A DNA stretch of 64,000 nt from Actinoplanes utahensis (GTDB lineage Bacteria; Actinomycetota; Actinomycetes; Mycobacteriales; Micromonosporaceae), in the NCBI RefSeq assembly GCF_016862455.1, contig NZ_BOMZ01000047.1, positions 37,283 to 101,282 of the forward strand. Reading direction: 5' to 3'. The position numbers and the translations under genes were made by a program. Below are positions 16,543-25,155 of this stretch, in pieces. The notes under the pieces were generated by a model. The model was given only the letters and a program-made list of their open reading frames with translations. It ran no database searches and was not told the DNA's origin. The stretch's first letter is position 1. The number at the start of each line of letters is the position of its first letter.

Positions 16543-16926
16543 ATGAACCGGAAGCGGGGGCTGATCTCCTGCGGTACCGGCCTGACCGTGCTGTTCCTGG
16601 TGGTCGGGTTCGTCACGCCGGCCGCCGCGGCGGAGTCGGATCAGATGCCGATGCTGATCCTGTTCGCCCTGCTGGCGTCCATTCCGCTCGGGGTCGCCGG
16701 GTTCTCGGCGCTGTCCGCGGTCCGCTGGGAGCGCCGTGGTGTCTCGACCGTCCCGCTGCTCCGGGCGGTGCGGGTGTGGGCGCTGACCGGCCTGGCCCTC
16801 ACGGTCGTGGCGGCGTTCGTCGCCTGGACCGTCGCCGCGACCGCCGCCGGTCTCCTGCTGACCTCGTGTGCGCTGGTCGGGGCCGCCCTCGTCGGCGCGC
16901 TCGATCGGTTGCCGCGGCAGGCGTGA
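16543..16926 (+). CDS. Small membrane protein, unknown
   Basis: A 127-residue protein with a leader-like first helix (about 8-30, ending AAAAES), then helices at about 35-58, 75-98 and 100-118. No family recognised. The ATG at 16543 follows CGGGAG. The frame is open far upstream but only the last part reads as a membrane protein. It ends 4 bp from the convergent CGNR gene. Confidence 0.6.
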   Translation: MNRKRGLISCGTGLTVLFLVVGFVTPAAAAESDQMPMLILFALLASIPLGVAGFSALSAVRWERRGVSTVPLLRAVRVWALTGLALTVVAAFVAWTVAATAAGLLLTSCALVGAALVGALDRLPRQA

Positions 16927-16930
16927 CCGG

Positions 16931-17485
16931 TCAGCCGGTCTCCGCCCTGCGGGCCCGGAAGGCGATCATGTTGACCCGGTTGCCGCAGCGCACCGAGCAG
17001 AAACGTTTGGAGCCGTTGCGGGACAGGTCCAGGAAGATGCCGATGCAGTCGTCGGCGGCGCAGACCCGCAGGCGACCGGTCTCGTTCATCCGGATCACGT
17101 CGATCAGCGCCAGTGCCGCCTCGACCCGGATCCGCTCGGCCAGCGGCGCGTCCGGCTCGGTGGCGTGGATGTGCCAGTCCGACCCGTCGTGCCGGGTCAG
17201 GTAGGGCAGCGCGCGGGCCTCCCGCAGCATCTCGTTGACGGCGTCCACCGCGGCGTCCCGGTCCAGCGTCCAGACCGCCCGGAGCCGGGTCCGGGTCTCG
17301 CGGACCGCCGCCAGCTCGGCCTCGTCGTGGTCGATGCGCCCGGAGTACGTGTACCCCCGGAGGAATTCGCCCAGGTCGGCGACGGTGGCCAGCTCGTCGT
17401 CGCCGGACCGGGAGGCGCCGGGGGCGGTGTTGGCGAGGGCGACGACGAAGTCCAGCGCCTCCTCCGTGTCAGGGGCAAAAAGCAA
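16931..17485 (-). CDS. CGNR zinc-finger protein (ABATE domain)
   Basis: A 184-residue regulator-like protein. The N-terminal ABATE region (LDFVVALANT onwards) is followed by a C-terminal zinc knuckle whose Cys residues lie in CAADDC and CSVRCGNRVN, the motif that names the family. It is thought to bind DNA as a stress or metabolite-responsive regulator. The TTG at 17485 has AAGGAG 5 nt upstream. It is divergent from an EamA transporter with 69 bp between, so it may control that gene. Confidence 0.85.
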   Translation of the reverse strand: MLFAPDTEEALDFVVALANTAPGASRSGDDELATVADLGEFLRGYTYSGRIDHDEAELAAVRETRTRLRAVWTLDRDAAVDAVNEMLREARALPYLTRHDGSDWHIHATEPDAPLAERIRVEAALALIDVIRMNETGRLRVCAADDCIGIFLDLSRNGSKRFCSVRCGNRVNMIAFRARRAETG

Positions 17486-17554
17486 GTTGACTCCTTATCC
17501 GAGCCCGCCTAGCGTCAGGACTGTTCGGAGTTTAACCCCTGACTGGAGGATGTC

Positions 17555-18511
17555 GTGAAGTCGCTCTACACCGGGCTGGGCGCCGCGGTGACGTCGGCCG
17601 CGACGTTCGCCACGTCCGGCGCCTTCATCAAACCGCTGCTCGAAGCCGGCTGGTCGCCCGCTGCCGCGGTCACCGCCCGCGCCCTCACCGCCGGGATCCT
17701 GCTGCTGCCCTTCGTGCTGTTCTCGCTGCGCGGCCGCTGGGACGCGCTGTGGCGGGGCCGCTGGCGGGTGGTCGGGATGGGCGTCATCGCGGTCGCGTTC
17801 ACCCAGCTCGCCTACTTCGCGGCGATCCGGCGCATCCCGGTGTCCACGGCCCTCCTGGTGGAATACCTGGCCCCGCTGCTGCTGGTCATCTGGGTCGCGG
17901 TGACCACCCGGCGGCTGCCCCGCCCGGCCGTGCTCGCCGGATCGGTGCTCGCCATCGGCGGCCTCGTGCTGGTCATCGGGCCGGGCGCGCTGAACGCCGT
18001 CGACCCGGTCGGCATCATGCTGGCCTTCGCGGCCGCGGTCGGCTGCGCCGTCTACTTCGTGGTCGCGGCCCGGCCCTCCGACGGCCTGCCGCCGGTGGCG
18101 CTCGCCGGTTTCGGGCTGCTGCTCGGCGGCCTCGCCCTGGCCGTCGCCGGGCTGACCGGGATCGTGCCGGTCAGCATGACGTTCGGTGACGTTGCCCTGC
18201 TCGGAACGCCGGTGCCGTGGTGGGTTCCACTGACGGTGGTGGCCGTTTTCGGGACCGCGATCGCGTACGCCGCAGGCATTTATGGTTCGGGCAAGCTCGG
18301 TTCCCGCCTGGCGTCCTTCGTCGGTCTCCTGGAAGTGGTGTTCGCCTCGATCCTGGCCTGGATCGTGGTGGGCGAGTCCCTGACCGTGCTGCAGATGGCC
18401 GGCGGAGTCCTGATCCTCGCCGGCATCGCCGCCATCCCCGCCGAGCCGCCCGCCCCGGCGGTCCCCGCCGAGCCGCCAGTGCCCGTCGAACCTGTTCCGG
18501 CCGACCGCTGA
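17555..18511 (+). CDS. EamA/DMT-family transporter
   Basis: A 318-residue membrane protein of ten predicted spans in two EamA repeats. Telltale segments are FIKPLLEAGWSPAAAVTARA at the start and GLLEVVFASILAWIVVGESL near the end. Such proteins export or import amino acids, purines or other metabolites. The tail is Pro-rich (EPPAPAVPAEPPVPVEP), a short in-frame repeat. The GTG has GGAGG 6 nt upstream. Divergent from the CGNR gene, its likely regulator. Confidence 0.83.
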   Translation: MKSLYTGLGAAVTSAATFATSGAFIKPLLEAGWSPAAAVTARALTAGILLLPFVLFSLRGRWDALWRGRWRVVGMGVIAVAFTQLAYFAAIRRIPVSTALLVEYLAPLLLVIWVAVTTRRLPRPAVLAGSVLAIGGLVLVIGPGALNAVDPVGIMLAFAAAVGCAVYFVVAARPSDGLPPVALAGFGLLLGGLALAVAGLTGIVPVSMTFGDVALLGTPVPWWVPLTVVAVFGTAIAYAAGIYGSGKLGSRLASFVGLLEVVFASILAWIVVGESLTVLQMAGGVLILAGIAAIPAEPPAPAVPAEPPVPVEPVPADR

Positions 18512-18552
18512 GGGTCAGTCGCCTTTCGCTTCGCTGCCGGGGGTCGGGGCGG

Positions 18553-19173
18553 TCAGGTCAGGGTTTCGATGTGGTAGCGGAGGATTCGCCGGAGATCGTC
18601 AGGGGCCGGCGGCTCGGCGGCGGTGACGGCGTGCAGGGCCAGGCCGTCCAGGAGGGCGCAGAGGCGGCGGGTCTCCTGATCGACCTCGACCTCCGGAGCC
18701 AGGCCGCCCGCGTTCCGCGCCTCGGACAGCACCCGGTGGACGATGCCGGCCATCGAGTCCCGCAGCGCGCGCGTCGGTGACCGCAGCTCGGGCCGGGTGC
18801 GGGCGGCGATCGCGAACGTGTGCCGCAACACCGCCTCCCGATGCCGCGCCTCGTCCAGCGGCAGCCACTCGGCCAGCAGATCCTCGCTCAGCCGCCGCCG
18901 CTCCGCCCGCCCACCGCCGGCGTCGAACGTCGCGATGATCGACTCCGCGTACGACCGGACCCGTTCGATCACCCGGCGATTCAGCTCCTGGGCAGCGAAG
19001 ATGATCAGCTCTTCGTGCCCGTCGAAATAGTGCCGGACCGAACCGATCGCCAGCTTCGCCTCGTCCGCGACGTTGCGCAGGCTGGCCGCCTCGAGGCCGT
19101 GCCGGGCCACCACGGCGAGCACCGCGTCCGCGATCGCCGCCCGCCGCTGTCGCGGATCCACCACCTTGGGCAT
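18553..19173 (-). CDS. TetR-family regulator
   Basis: A 206-residue TetR protein with helix-turn-helix ASLRNVADEAKLAIGSVRHYF near residues 35-55 and a ligand-binding C-terminal half ending in the common RRLCALLDGLALHAV block. The ATG at 19173 gives MPKVVDPRQRR. An in-frame start at 19203 would add ten residues across the operator, so it is not used. Divergent from a membrane protein gene with a large inverted repeat between. Confidence 0.87.
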   Translation of the reverse strand: MPKVVDPRQRRAAIADAVLAVVARHGLEAASLRNVADEAKLAIGSVRHYFDGHEELIIFAAQELNRRVIERVRSYAESIIATFDAGGGRAERRRLSEDLLAEWLPLDEARHREAVLRHTFAIAARTRPELRSPTRALRDSMAGIVHRVLSEARNAGGLAPEVEVDQETRRLCALLDGLALHAVTAAEPPAPDDLRRILRYHIETLT

Positions 19174-19179
19174 GTGGAC

Positions 19180-19229
19180 TTTTTTAGCACGCGCATGCGA
19201 CATTGATTTGGCAGGCTCGTGCTAAAAAA
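19180..19229. promoter_or_regulatory. Inverted-repeat operator between tetR and a membrane gene
   Basis: TTTTTTAGCACG (19180-19191) and its exact complement CGTGCTAAAAAA (19218-19229) are separated by 26 bp. The right arm ends two bases before the GGAGG of the downstream gene, the left arm lies 7 bp from the tetR start. The TetR protein probably binds here to repress both genes. Confidence 0.65.
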
Positions 19230-19240
19230 CGGAGGTTCAC

Positions 19241-19720
19241 ATGACCCTGAGCGTGATCATCATCGTGGCGGTGCTCGCCGTGCTGGTCCGGCGCGTCATC
19301 GGCGAACCGCTCAACGCCCGCGACCTCTGGATCCCACCGATCGTCCTGACCGGAATCGGACTCTGGTCGCTGGTCGGAATCGACGGCCTCCGCCCTGCCG
19401 ACTACGCCTGGCTCGCCGGCGGGTCACTGCTCGGCGTCGCCCTGGGCTACCTGCGCGGTCACTACGTCACCGTCTTCGAGAAGAGCGGCCACCTGTGGCA
19501 GCGATACACCGGACGGACCTTCGCCGCGGTCGGCCTGTCACTTGCGGTCATGCTGGGGTTCGGGCTGCTTGCGGCAAAACTGGGGGTACGCCCGGACGCC
19601 AGCCCGATCCAACTCGGCATCGGGCTGAGCTTCCTCGGCGAATCGCTCGCCGTCACCCGCCACGCCCTCACCCTGAACGCCCCCTTCGCCCCCGAACGCT
19701 CCAGCATCCTCCGGCGTTGA
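19241..19720 (+). CDS. Integral membrane protein (DUF1453/CcdC-like)
   Basis: A 159-residue protein with about four to five spans. The first helix (VIIIVAVLAVLVRRVIG) leads into PLNARDLWIPPIVLTG, a pattern like the CcdC/DUF1453 group. GGAGG lies 5 nt before the ATG. It faces the TetR gene across the shared operator and is its likely target. Biochemical role unknown. Confidence 0.7.
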   Translation: MTLSVIIIVAVLAVLVRRVIGEPLNARDLWIPPIVLTGIGLWSLVGIDGLRPADYAWLAGGSLLGVALGYLRGHYVTVFEKSGHLWQRYTGRTFAAVGLSLAVMLGFGLLAAKLGVRPDASPIQLGIGLSFLGESLAVTRHALTLNAPFAPERSSILRR

Positions 19721-19746
19721 CCTCCGGCGTTGACCTCCGGCGTTGA
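19711..19746 (+). repeat. 13-bp direct repeat, about three copies
   Basis: CCGGCGTTGACCT is repeated at 19711, 19724 and (partly) 19737. The first copy contains the stop codon TGA of the membrane gene, so the stop has been duplicated downstream. Confidence 0.8.
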
Positions 19747-19791
19747 CGAAGATCGATGACCCCGGGACGGCGGTGGTGACCGGCGGTCACC

Positions 19792-19797
19792 TAGAGT
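19792..19797 (+). promoter_or_regulatory. -10 hexamer TAGAGT of a probable leaderless transcript
   Basis: TAGAGT ends 6 nt before the GTG at 19804, with no Shine-Dalgarno sequence in between. Confidence 0.4.
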
Positions 19798-19803
19798 GGC
19801 CGA

Positions 19804-21996
19804 GTGGAACGGGGATGGCCTGGTCGGGGGCCGTGGGTGATCGCGGCCGTCTCGGCCGACGTCGACGGCAGATTCGCGGCGGCGGCGCTGGCGGCGGCAT
19901 CCGAGGTGCCGGTGGCCGCGGTGCTGCTCGGCGGGACCGTCGGTGCCGGCGCCCCGATCCGGGCACACACCGCGGGCCTGCTCGAAGGCGCCGGCGAACT
20001 GGAACTCGACCGGGCGATACCGGTCATCGGGGCGCTGACCCGGGCGTACGACCTGGTGCTCGTCTCCGGCGCAGCCGGTCTCCTCGTCCCGGTCGGGCCG
20101 GCCGGCTGGACACTCGTCGACCTCGCGGTCGCCTTGAAAGCCCCGGTCGTGATCGTCACCGGCCCTGGCGACGATGCGGCGAACCACACCACGCTCGCCC
20201 TCGACGCCCTGGACGGCCGCGGCCTCACCGGCGCCGTCGTCACTATCGGCGACGTCGACCTCCCGGTTCCGGTCGCCGGCCGCATCCCCCTCGAGGCCCT
20301 GAACGGCACCGCACCCGCCGCAACCGCACCTGCTGCACCCGCCGCACCCGCACCTGCTGCGCCCGCGGCACCCGCACCCTCCGCGCCCGCGCCTGCCGCG
20401 TCCGAGGTGCCTGGCGTGCCTGCCGGGCCGGACGCGTCTGCCGCACCTGCCGGGCCCGCCGAGCCCGCGCCTGCCGCGCCCACTGGGCCCGCCGGGCCCG
20501 CCGGGCCCGCGCCCGCGCCTGCCGCGTCGAATGTGCCCGAAGTGCCTGAGGCGCCGGACGTGTCGTCCGCGCCCGCATCTCACGTACCCGCCGCGCCCGG
20601 AGGGTCATCAGCGCCTGAGGCGTCGCTTTCACCCGACAGGTCACCACCAGTCGGGGGGTCACTCTCACCCGAAGCCCTGCCGTCAGTTGAGACCGCACCG
20701 TCCACGGACTCCGCACCCTCGACCGGCGTCGCACCCTCGACCGGCGTCGCACCCTCGACCACCGCCGAATCCGAGGCGGCGCTTGAAAACGACGCTGAAC
20801 CCGAGACGACATCCGGCAGGGATGCCATCTCGAAAACCGGCGAGTCGCCGGCGACAGCCGCGGGCGAGGCGGACGCGGATTCGAGGGCGGCCGGGACCAC
20901 TGCGGCGTCTGCGGCCTCTGCGGCCGGAGGAGACGCGGGTGCTGGCGAGTCGACTGCGGCATCCGCGGCCGGCGGAGACGCAGAAGCGGGCGCGGTCCGG
21001 GCCGCGGCAGGGGCAGGCGGCGATACGGAAGGGGGCGAACCGCGGGCGGCGGCCGCGGCAGGGGATCGTCTTGCCGGTGCTGCGGGATGGTTCGACCCGA
21101 TGCTGCGGGTCACGGCGACCCGGGTGCAGGCGGCGGCCGTGCCCGAGGCTGCTGACGCGGGTTCACGGCCGAGGCCCGTCGAGGGGAGACGGGTCGTCGG
21201 CGCGTTGCTCGGAATCTTCCTGATCATGGTGGTGATGGCCTGCGGGCTCGCCTGGTGCGACGGCGGCAGCACCGGCTACCACAGTTTCACGACGCTGGAG
21301 AAGGAGCCGGTCACACCCCGTTCGGAGCGGTCGTCGGCCTACGTCGCACCAGCTCCGACTCGTCCGGCGCGGCCGTCCACCGATGTCTGCCCGGAGTCGC
21401 GGGGCGCGTTCGCTCCGGTCCGGTCGAACGCCGCCACCACCGCCCGGGTCAACGCGGCCTGGCAGCGGATCGAGAAGTGGCTGGCCCGGAACGCCCCGAA
21501 GTCCGCCGCCTCACTGGGGCCGCCGGCGCCCGTACAAAAACTCGATGATCTTCAGCGGCGCATGTCGGTGCCCTTTCCGCCCGACCTGGTGGCCTCGCTG
21601 CGCCGGCATGACGGGGTGACCGGCATGCGGGGTTTCGCGTTCCCGCCGTTCTACAAGCCGATGTCGCTGACCGAGATCTTCTCGGATTGGCAGGGCAACT
21701 GCGATGTGATGGCCGACTTCGAGTTCTGGGGCGGCGAGGACGACTGGTGGCACCGGCAGTACGTGCCGTTCGGAATGGACGGCAGCGGCGGTGATCTGAT
21801 CGTCGACCAGCGGCCCGGCCACCACGGGCGCGTCGGTGACACCGATCCGGAGGTCGGCGCCGACTTCGTGGAGTGGCCCGCCTCGGTCGCTGAACTGCTG
21901 GAGCAGACCGCGTCCGCGCTGGAGACCGGCCGTCCGTTCCAGGGCCACGCCTGGCCGGTGGTACGGGACGGGCTGCTCGACTGGGACTACCGTTGA
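19804..21996 (+). CDS. Fusion: degenerate BioD-like domain, Pro/Ala linker, membrane helix, SMI1/KNR4 domain
   Basis: A 730-residue protein. Residues about 8-165 resemble dethiobiotin synthetase: VLVSGAAGLLVPVG matches the EGAGGLLVP block and LAVALKAPVVIV plus NHTTLALDAL follow as in BioD. The N-terminal P-loop (GTDTGVGKT in BioD) is replaced by AVSADVDGRF, so ATP-dependent synthesis is unlikely. Residues about 166-460 are low-complexity Pro/Ala/Ser/Gly. A membrane helix spans about 464-485. Residues about 545-730 look like a SUKH (SMI1/KNR4) domain (DLQRRMSVPFPPDLVASLRR, then PFGMDGSGGDLIVD). Orientation would put the BioD-like part inside and SUKH outside, or the reverse. No partner gene is adjacent. 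Role unknown. Confidence 0.75.
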   Translation: MERGWPGRGPWVIAAVSADVDGRFAAAALAAASEVPVAAVLLGGTVGAGAPIRAHTAGLLEGAGELELDRAIPVIGALTRAYDLVLVSGAAGLLVPVGPAGWTLVDLAVALKAPVVIVTGPGDDAANHTTLALDALDGRGLTGAVVTIGDVDLPVPVAGRIPLEALNGTAPAATAPAAPAAPAPAAPAAPAPSAPAPAASEVPGVPAGPDASAAPAGPAEPAPAAPTGPAGPAGPAPAPAASNVPEVPEAPDVSSAPASHVPAAPGGSSAPEASLSPDRSPPVGGSLSPEALPSVETAPSTDSAPSTGVAPSTGVAPSTTAESEAALENDAEPETTSGRDAISKTGESPATAAGEADADSRAAGTTAASAASAAGGDAGAGESTAASAAGGDAEAGAVRAAAGAGGDTEGGEPRAAAAAGDRLAGAAGWFDPMLRVTATRVQAAAVPEAADAGSRPRPVEGRRVVGALLGIFLIMVVMACGLAWCDGGSTGYHSFTTLEKEPVTPRSERSSAYVAPAPTRPARPSTDVCPESRGAFAPVRSNAATTARVNAAWQRIEKWLARNAPKSAASLGPPAPVQKLDDLQRRMSVPFPPDLVASLRRHDGVTGMRGFAFPPFYKPMSLTEIFSDWQGNCDVMADFEFWGGEDDWWHRQYVPFGMDGSGGDLIVDQRPGHHGRVGDTDPEVGADFVEWPASVAELLEQTASALETGRPFQGHAWPVVRDGLLDWDYR

Positions 21997-22275
21997 CCTC
22001 CTCGCCGGGCCGGCAGGTTCTGGTCCGGCTCGTCCTTCGCCGCGTCCGTCGGCGCCGCACCGCTGACGTCAGTACATCGAGTGGCAGAACCGTCCCGGCC
22101 AAGGCACTGCCCGGTCCTGGCACCCTCCCAGCGCGGGTCTTCACTCCGGCCGGAAGACTGGAGCACTGGCCGCATGCCGGAGCGGCGATCGCGCTCGAAG
22201 GGTAGTGCCAGCACCACCAAAAGAGTGGTGCTCGCCGTATCGGCAGGCCCGCTTTCCTTCAATAGCGTCGTGGGT

Positions 22276-22935
22276 ATGACGACGACGCAGCTCGAACCGG
22301 CGACCTTCCTCGAGCCGGTTCTGACTCCCGCGCCCGCGGCCCGCATCCTGCCGAGGCTCGTCGCCGACAGCCGCTACGTCCTGACCGGCCTCCCGCTGGC
22401 CGTCGCCGCGATCCTGGTGCCGGTCACCGGTCTGGCCATCGGCCTCGGCCTGGCGGTTCTCTGGGTGGGTGTGCCGATCATGATGTTCGCCCTGATGCAG
22501 GCCCGTGGCTTCGCCGCCGCCGAACGCGAGCGGATCGCGGAGGTTCTGGGCCACGAGATCCAAAGCCCTTCTTATCGTACGGTGGAAGCCTCCCGTCTCC
22601 CCGCCAAGCTGATCGCCGTCCTGATCGACGCGCAGACCTGGCGGGACGTGGCACACGCGACCGTCCGATGGATCCCGAGCACGATCTCGTTCTCCCTCGT
22701 CGCGACCTGGTGGGCCGCCGTGATCGGTGGGCTGAGCTGGGGGCTGTGGGGCTGGGCGCTCCCGTCCGACGACATCGAGCTGCCCGAGCTGTTCGGCTTC
22801 GGCGACGCCTATCTGACCAATGTGGTCTTCAACGGCGCGCTGGCCCTCGTGTTCGCCCTCACCCTGCCGGTCGTCGCCCGTAAGGCGGCTCTCTTCGAGG
22901 CCCGTTTCGCCGCCAAGCTCCTGGCCGCCCACTGA
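22276..22935 (+). CDS. Stand-alone putative sensor-domain protein (PF13796-like)
   Basis: A 219-residue membrane protein with paired spans near 40-75 and 130-155/190-215. The segment ERERIAEVLGHEI lies between them. The same arrangement forms the N-terminal part of the histidine kinase at 51000, but no kinase domain follows here. It may act as a partner or be a remnant of a kinase. The ATG at 22276 is chosen as the start of the conserved part. TAGCGT ends 8 nt before it. Function is not known. Confidence 0.65.
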   Translation: MTTTQLEPATFLEPVLTPAPAARILPRLVADSRYVLTGLPLAVAAILVPVTGLAIGLGLAVLWVGVPIMMFALMQARGFAAAERERIAEVLGHEIQSPSYRTVEASRLPAKLIAVLIDAQTWRDVAHATVRWIPSTISFSLVATWWAAVIGGLSWGLWGWALPSDDIELPELFGFGDAYLTNVVFNGALALVFALTLPVVARKAALFEARFAAKLLAAH

Positions 22936-22964
22936 CCCGCCGACTCCACCCACCAGCGCTTTAC

Positions 22965-23315
22965 CAATCCGCGCGTTGCGCCCGGTCTGCGTTTGGCCGC
23001 TCCGTGCGCTGGGCCCGGTCTGTGTTTGGCCGCTCCGTGCGTTGCGCCCGGCCAGCGCTTGGCCGCTCCGTGCGTTGCGCCCGGCCAGCGCTTGGCCGCT
23101 CCGCGCGTTGCGCCCGGCCAGTGCCTCGCCGCTCCGTTGCGCGTGCCGCGTCCGGCTACGGCTCGCCGCTCCGTTCCGCCTGCCGCGCTCGGCTACTGCT
23201 TGGCCGTTCCGTTCCGCGCGCCGCGTCGGCGCATGGCTGCTCCGCTGATCGGTGCCTGGCCGTTCCGCCAGCCGCGCTCGCCATCGCCTGGCCGTTCCGC
23301 CGTGCCTCTTCATCG
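22965..23315. repeat. Degenerate tandem repeat, about 33-36 bp unit
   Basis: About nine to ten copies of a unit built around TTGGCCGCTCCGTGCGTTGC fill the gap between the sensor protein and the ECF42 sigma gene. The first four copies (to about 23130) are nearly identical and later ones drift (GCCGTTCCG cores). Several frames remain open across it, but the peptides are only repeats. Confidence 0.8.
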
Positions 23316-23350
23316 GCCATCTCTCCCACTGTGTCGGGTGGCAGCGCGGT

Positions 23351-24550
23351 TCAATCGGCGTCGGTGAGGTCGTGGAGACGGCCCGTGAGGAAGTGCCGTT
23401 CCGCCTCGGTGGGGGCGAGTTCGAGGGCCTTGCGATAGCTGTCGGCTGCCTCAGGACCGCGACCGGCGCGTCGTAGCAGGTCGGCGCGGGTCGCGTGGAA
23501 CAGGTGGTAGCCGTCGAGCCCGCTGATCTCCGCCACCAGAGGGAGTGCCGCCTCCGGTCCGGACGCCATGCTGACGGCGACGGCCCGGTTGAGGTCGACG
23601 ATCGGACCGGGTGCGACCTGCCGCAGGTGGGTGTAGAGACCGACGATCTCCGGCCAGTCGGTGTCGTCGAGACCGGCCGCGCTCGCATGACAGGCCGCGA
23701 TCGCTGCCTGGAGCTGGAACGGCCCGGCCCGGCCCCGGCGCAGGGCCCGCTCGCAGAGTGCCGCCCCCGCCTCGATCTGCTGCCGGTCCCACCGGGAACG
23801 GTCCTGCTCGTCCAGGGGCACCAGCGCACCGGAGGAATCGGTGCGGGAATCGCGGCGCGCGTCCTGCAGCAGCATCAGGGCGAGCAGTCCCAGCACCTCC
23901 GGTTCGTCCGGCATCAGTTCCGCCAGCACCCGCGCGATCCGGACCGCTTCCCGGCACAGCCGTGGATCACCCGAGTAGCCTTCGTTGAACAGCAGGTACA
24001 GCACGTGCAGCACGGCCGAGACCCGGTCCGGCAGCAGGTGCGCGGCGGGCATCCGGAGCGGGATGCCCGCCTGCTTGATCCGCTGCTTCGCCCGGAACAG
24101 GCGCTGCCCCATCGTCTTCTCCGGCACCAGGAAAGCCCGTGCGATCTCCGCGGTGCTCAGCCCGGCCACACTACGCAGTGTCAGCGCCACCTGGGATTCC
24201 TGGTTCAGCGCGGGATGACAGCAGGCGAAGATCAGTTCCAGGCGGTCGTCGGGGATCTCGCTGTCCCCGCTGTACGGCGGCGGCGCCGGTTCCATGGCCA
24301 CCTCCCGCAGCCTGCTCTGTTCCACCCCGGCCCGGCGGATCACGTCGATCGCCCGGCGGCGGGCCGTCGTCGTCAGCCAGGCCAGCGGCTGATCGGGCAC
24401 ACCCACCTCCGGCCAGGTCCGCAGTGCCTGCGCGAACGCGTCCTGCGTGCTTTCCTCGGCCAGGCTCCAGTCACCGCCGGTGAACCGGATCATCGTGGCG
24501 ACGATCCGGCTCCACCCGTCGGCGTAGATCTCCGCGATCCGGTCGTTCAA
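23351..24550 (-). CDS. ECF sigma factor of the ECF42 group
   Basis: A 399-residue sigma factor. Region 2 spans about 8-78 (AEESTQDAFAQALRTWPEVG, PLAWLTTTARRRAIDVIRR). Region 4 is at about 110-165 (VALTLRSVAGLSTAEIARAF, PEKTMGQRLFRAKQRI). A 200-residue C-terminal TPR-like extension ends KALELAPTEAERHF. ECF42 factors have this extension instead of an anti-sigma factor and are encoded with a DGPF (YCII) protein. That partner is directly upstream here, 3 bp away. The group works in stress-type responses, with activation through the C-terminal part. GTG/ATG start fits typical length. Confidence 0.9.
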   Translation of the reverse strand: MNDRIAEIYADGWSRIVATMIRFTGGDWSLAEESTQDAFAQALRTWPEVGVPDQPLAWLTTTARRRAIDVIRRAGVEQSRLREVAMEPAPPPYSGDSEIPDDRLELIFACCHPALNQESQVALTLRSVAGLSTAEIARAFLVPEKTMGQRLFRAKQRIKQAGIPLRMPAAHLLPDRVSAVLHVLYLLFNEGYSGDPRLCREAVRIARVLAELMPDEPEVLGLLALMLLQDARRDSRTDSSGALVPLDEQDRSRWDRQQIEAGAALCERALRRGRAGPFQLQAAIAACHASAAGLDDTDWPEIVGLYTHLRQVAPGPIVDLNRAVAVSMASGPEAALPLVAEISGLDGYHLFHATRADLLRRAGRGPEAADSYRKALELAPTEAERHFLTGRLHDLTDAD

Positions 24551-24553
24551 GTC

Positions 24554-24895
24554 CTAGTCCTCGCCCCACGGCCACACCGGCCGCAACTCGATCACACCGG
24601 CCCAGGCCATCGGATGTTTGGCCGCCACCTCGATCGCCTGGTCCAGGTCCTCGCACTCCAGCACGTCGAACCCGGCGATCAGATCCTTGGTCTCGGTGTA
24701 CGGCCCATCGGTCACCAGCACTTCCCGGTTCCGTACCCGAACCGTCGTCGCCGCACTGCCCGGCCGGGTCCGGTCCCCGATCAGCCGGATTCCCTTGGCG
24801 TCCATCGTCGCCGCCCAGTCATCGGTCTCCGGCGAGCCGTTGTCCGCACCCGGGGTGTACTCCGGGTCCACACAGACCAGCATCAGATACTTCAT
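24554..24895 (-). CDS. DGPF/YCII-domain protein, ECF42 partner
   Basis: A 113-residue alpha-beta barrel protein of the YCII-related (PCGF/DGPF) family, here with VTDGPYTETKDLIAGFDVLE at about 62-81. It starts MKYLMLVCVD, the normal family start. An open frame continues upstream to 25000 but adds unlike, charged sequence. Such proteins are typical targets and neighbours of ECF42 sigma factors. Its own activity is unknown. First gene of the two-gene unit with the sigma factor. Confidence 0.85.
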   Translation of the reverse strand: MKYLMLVCVDPEYTPGADNGSPETDDWAATMDAKGIRLIGDRTRPGSAATTVRVRNREVLVTDGPYTETKDLIAGFDVLECEDLDQAIEVAAKHPMAWAGVIELRPVWPWGED

Positions 24896-25155
24896 CAGGC
24901 CACCTCGTCCTTCGTCATCGCACTGATCATCGTCATCGTGCCGCCGCGTTGTCCGCCCGGACACGCCCCGGAAAGAACCGGAACCGCAGCGCCCCGACAT
25001 CCCGATGACGAACGGCCGACCCCTTCTACTACCGACCTCCCAGAAATTTTCCGGCCGATCTCCCGACGACCACGGCCACCAGCCACAAAACCCAGTTCAC
25101 GACCCACCCGGCGGGCTGGTCGAACGGGAACTATCCGCGCGCAGCGGTGGATCTG

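Noticed and set aside
19804..21996. Functional dethiobiotin synthetase (BioD)
   Set aside because: The ATP-binding P-loop of BioD is missing and there are no other biotin genes around.
22993..23438. Repeat-peptide genes on the plus strand
   Set aside because: Several frames are open at once across the tandem array, each giving only repeat peptides. None has a start with ribosome site.
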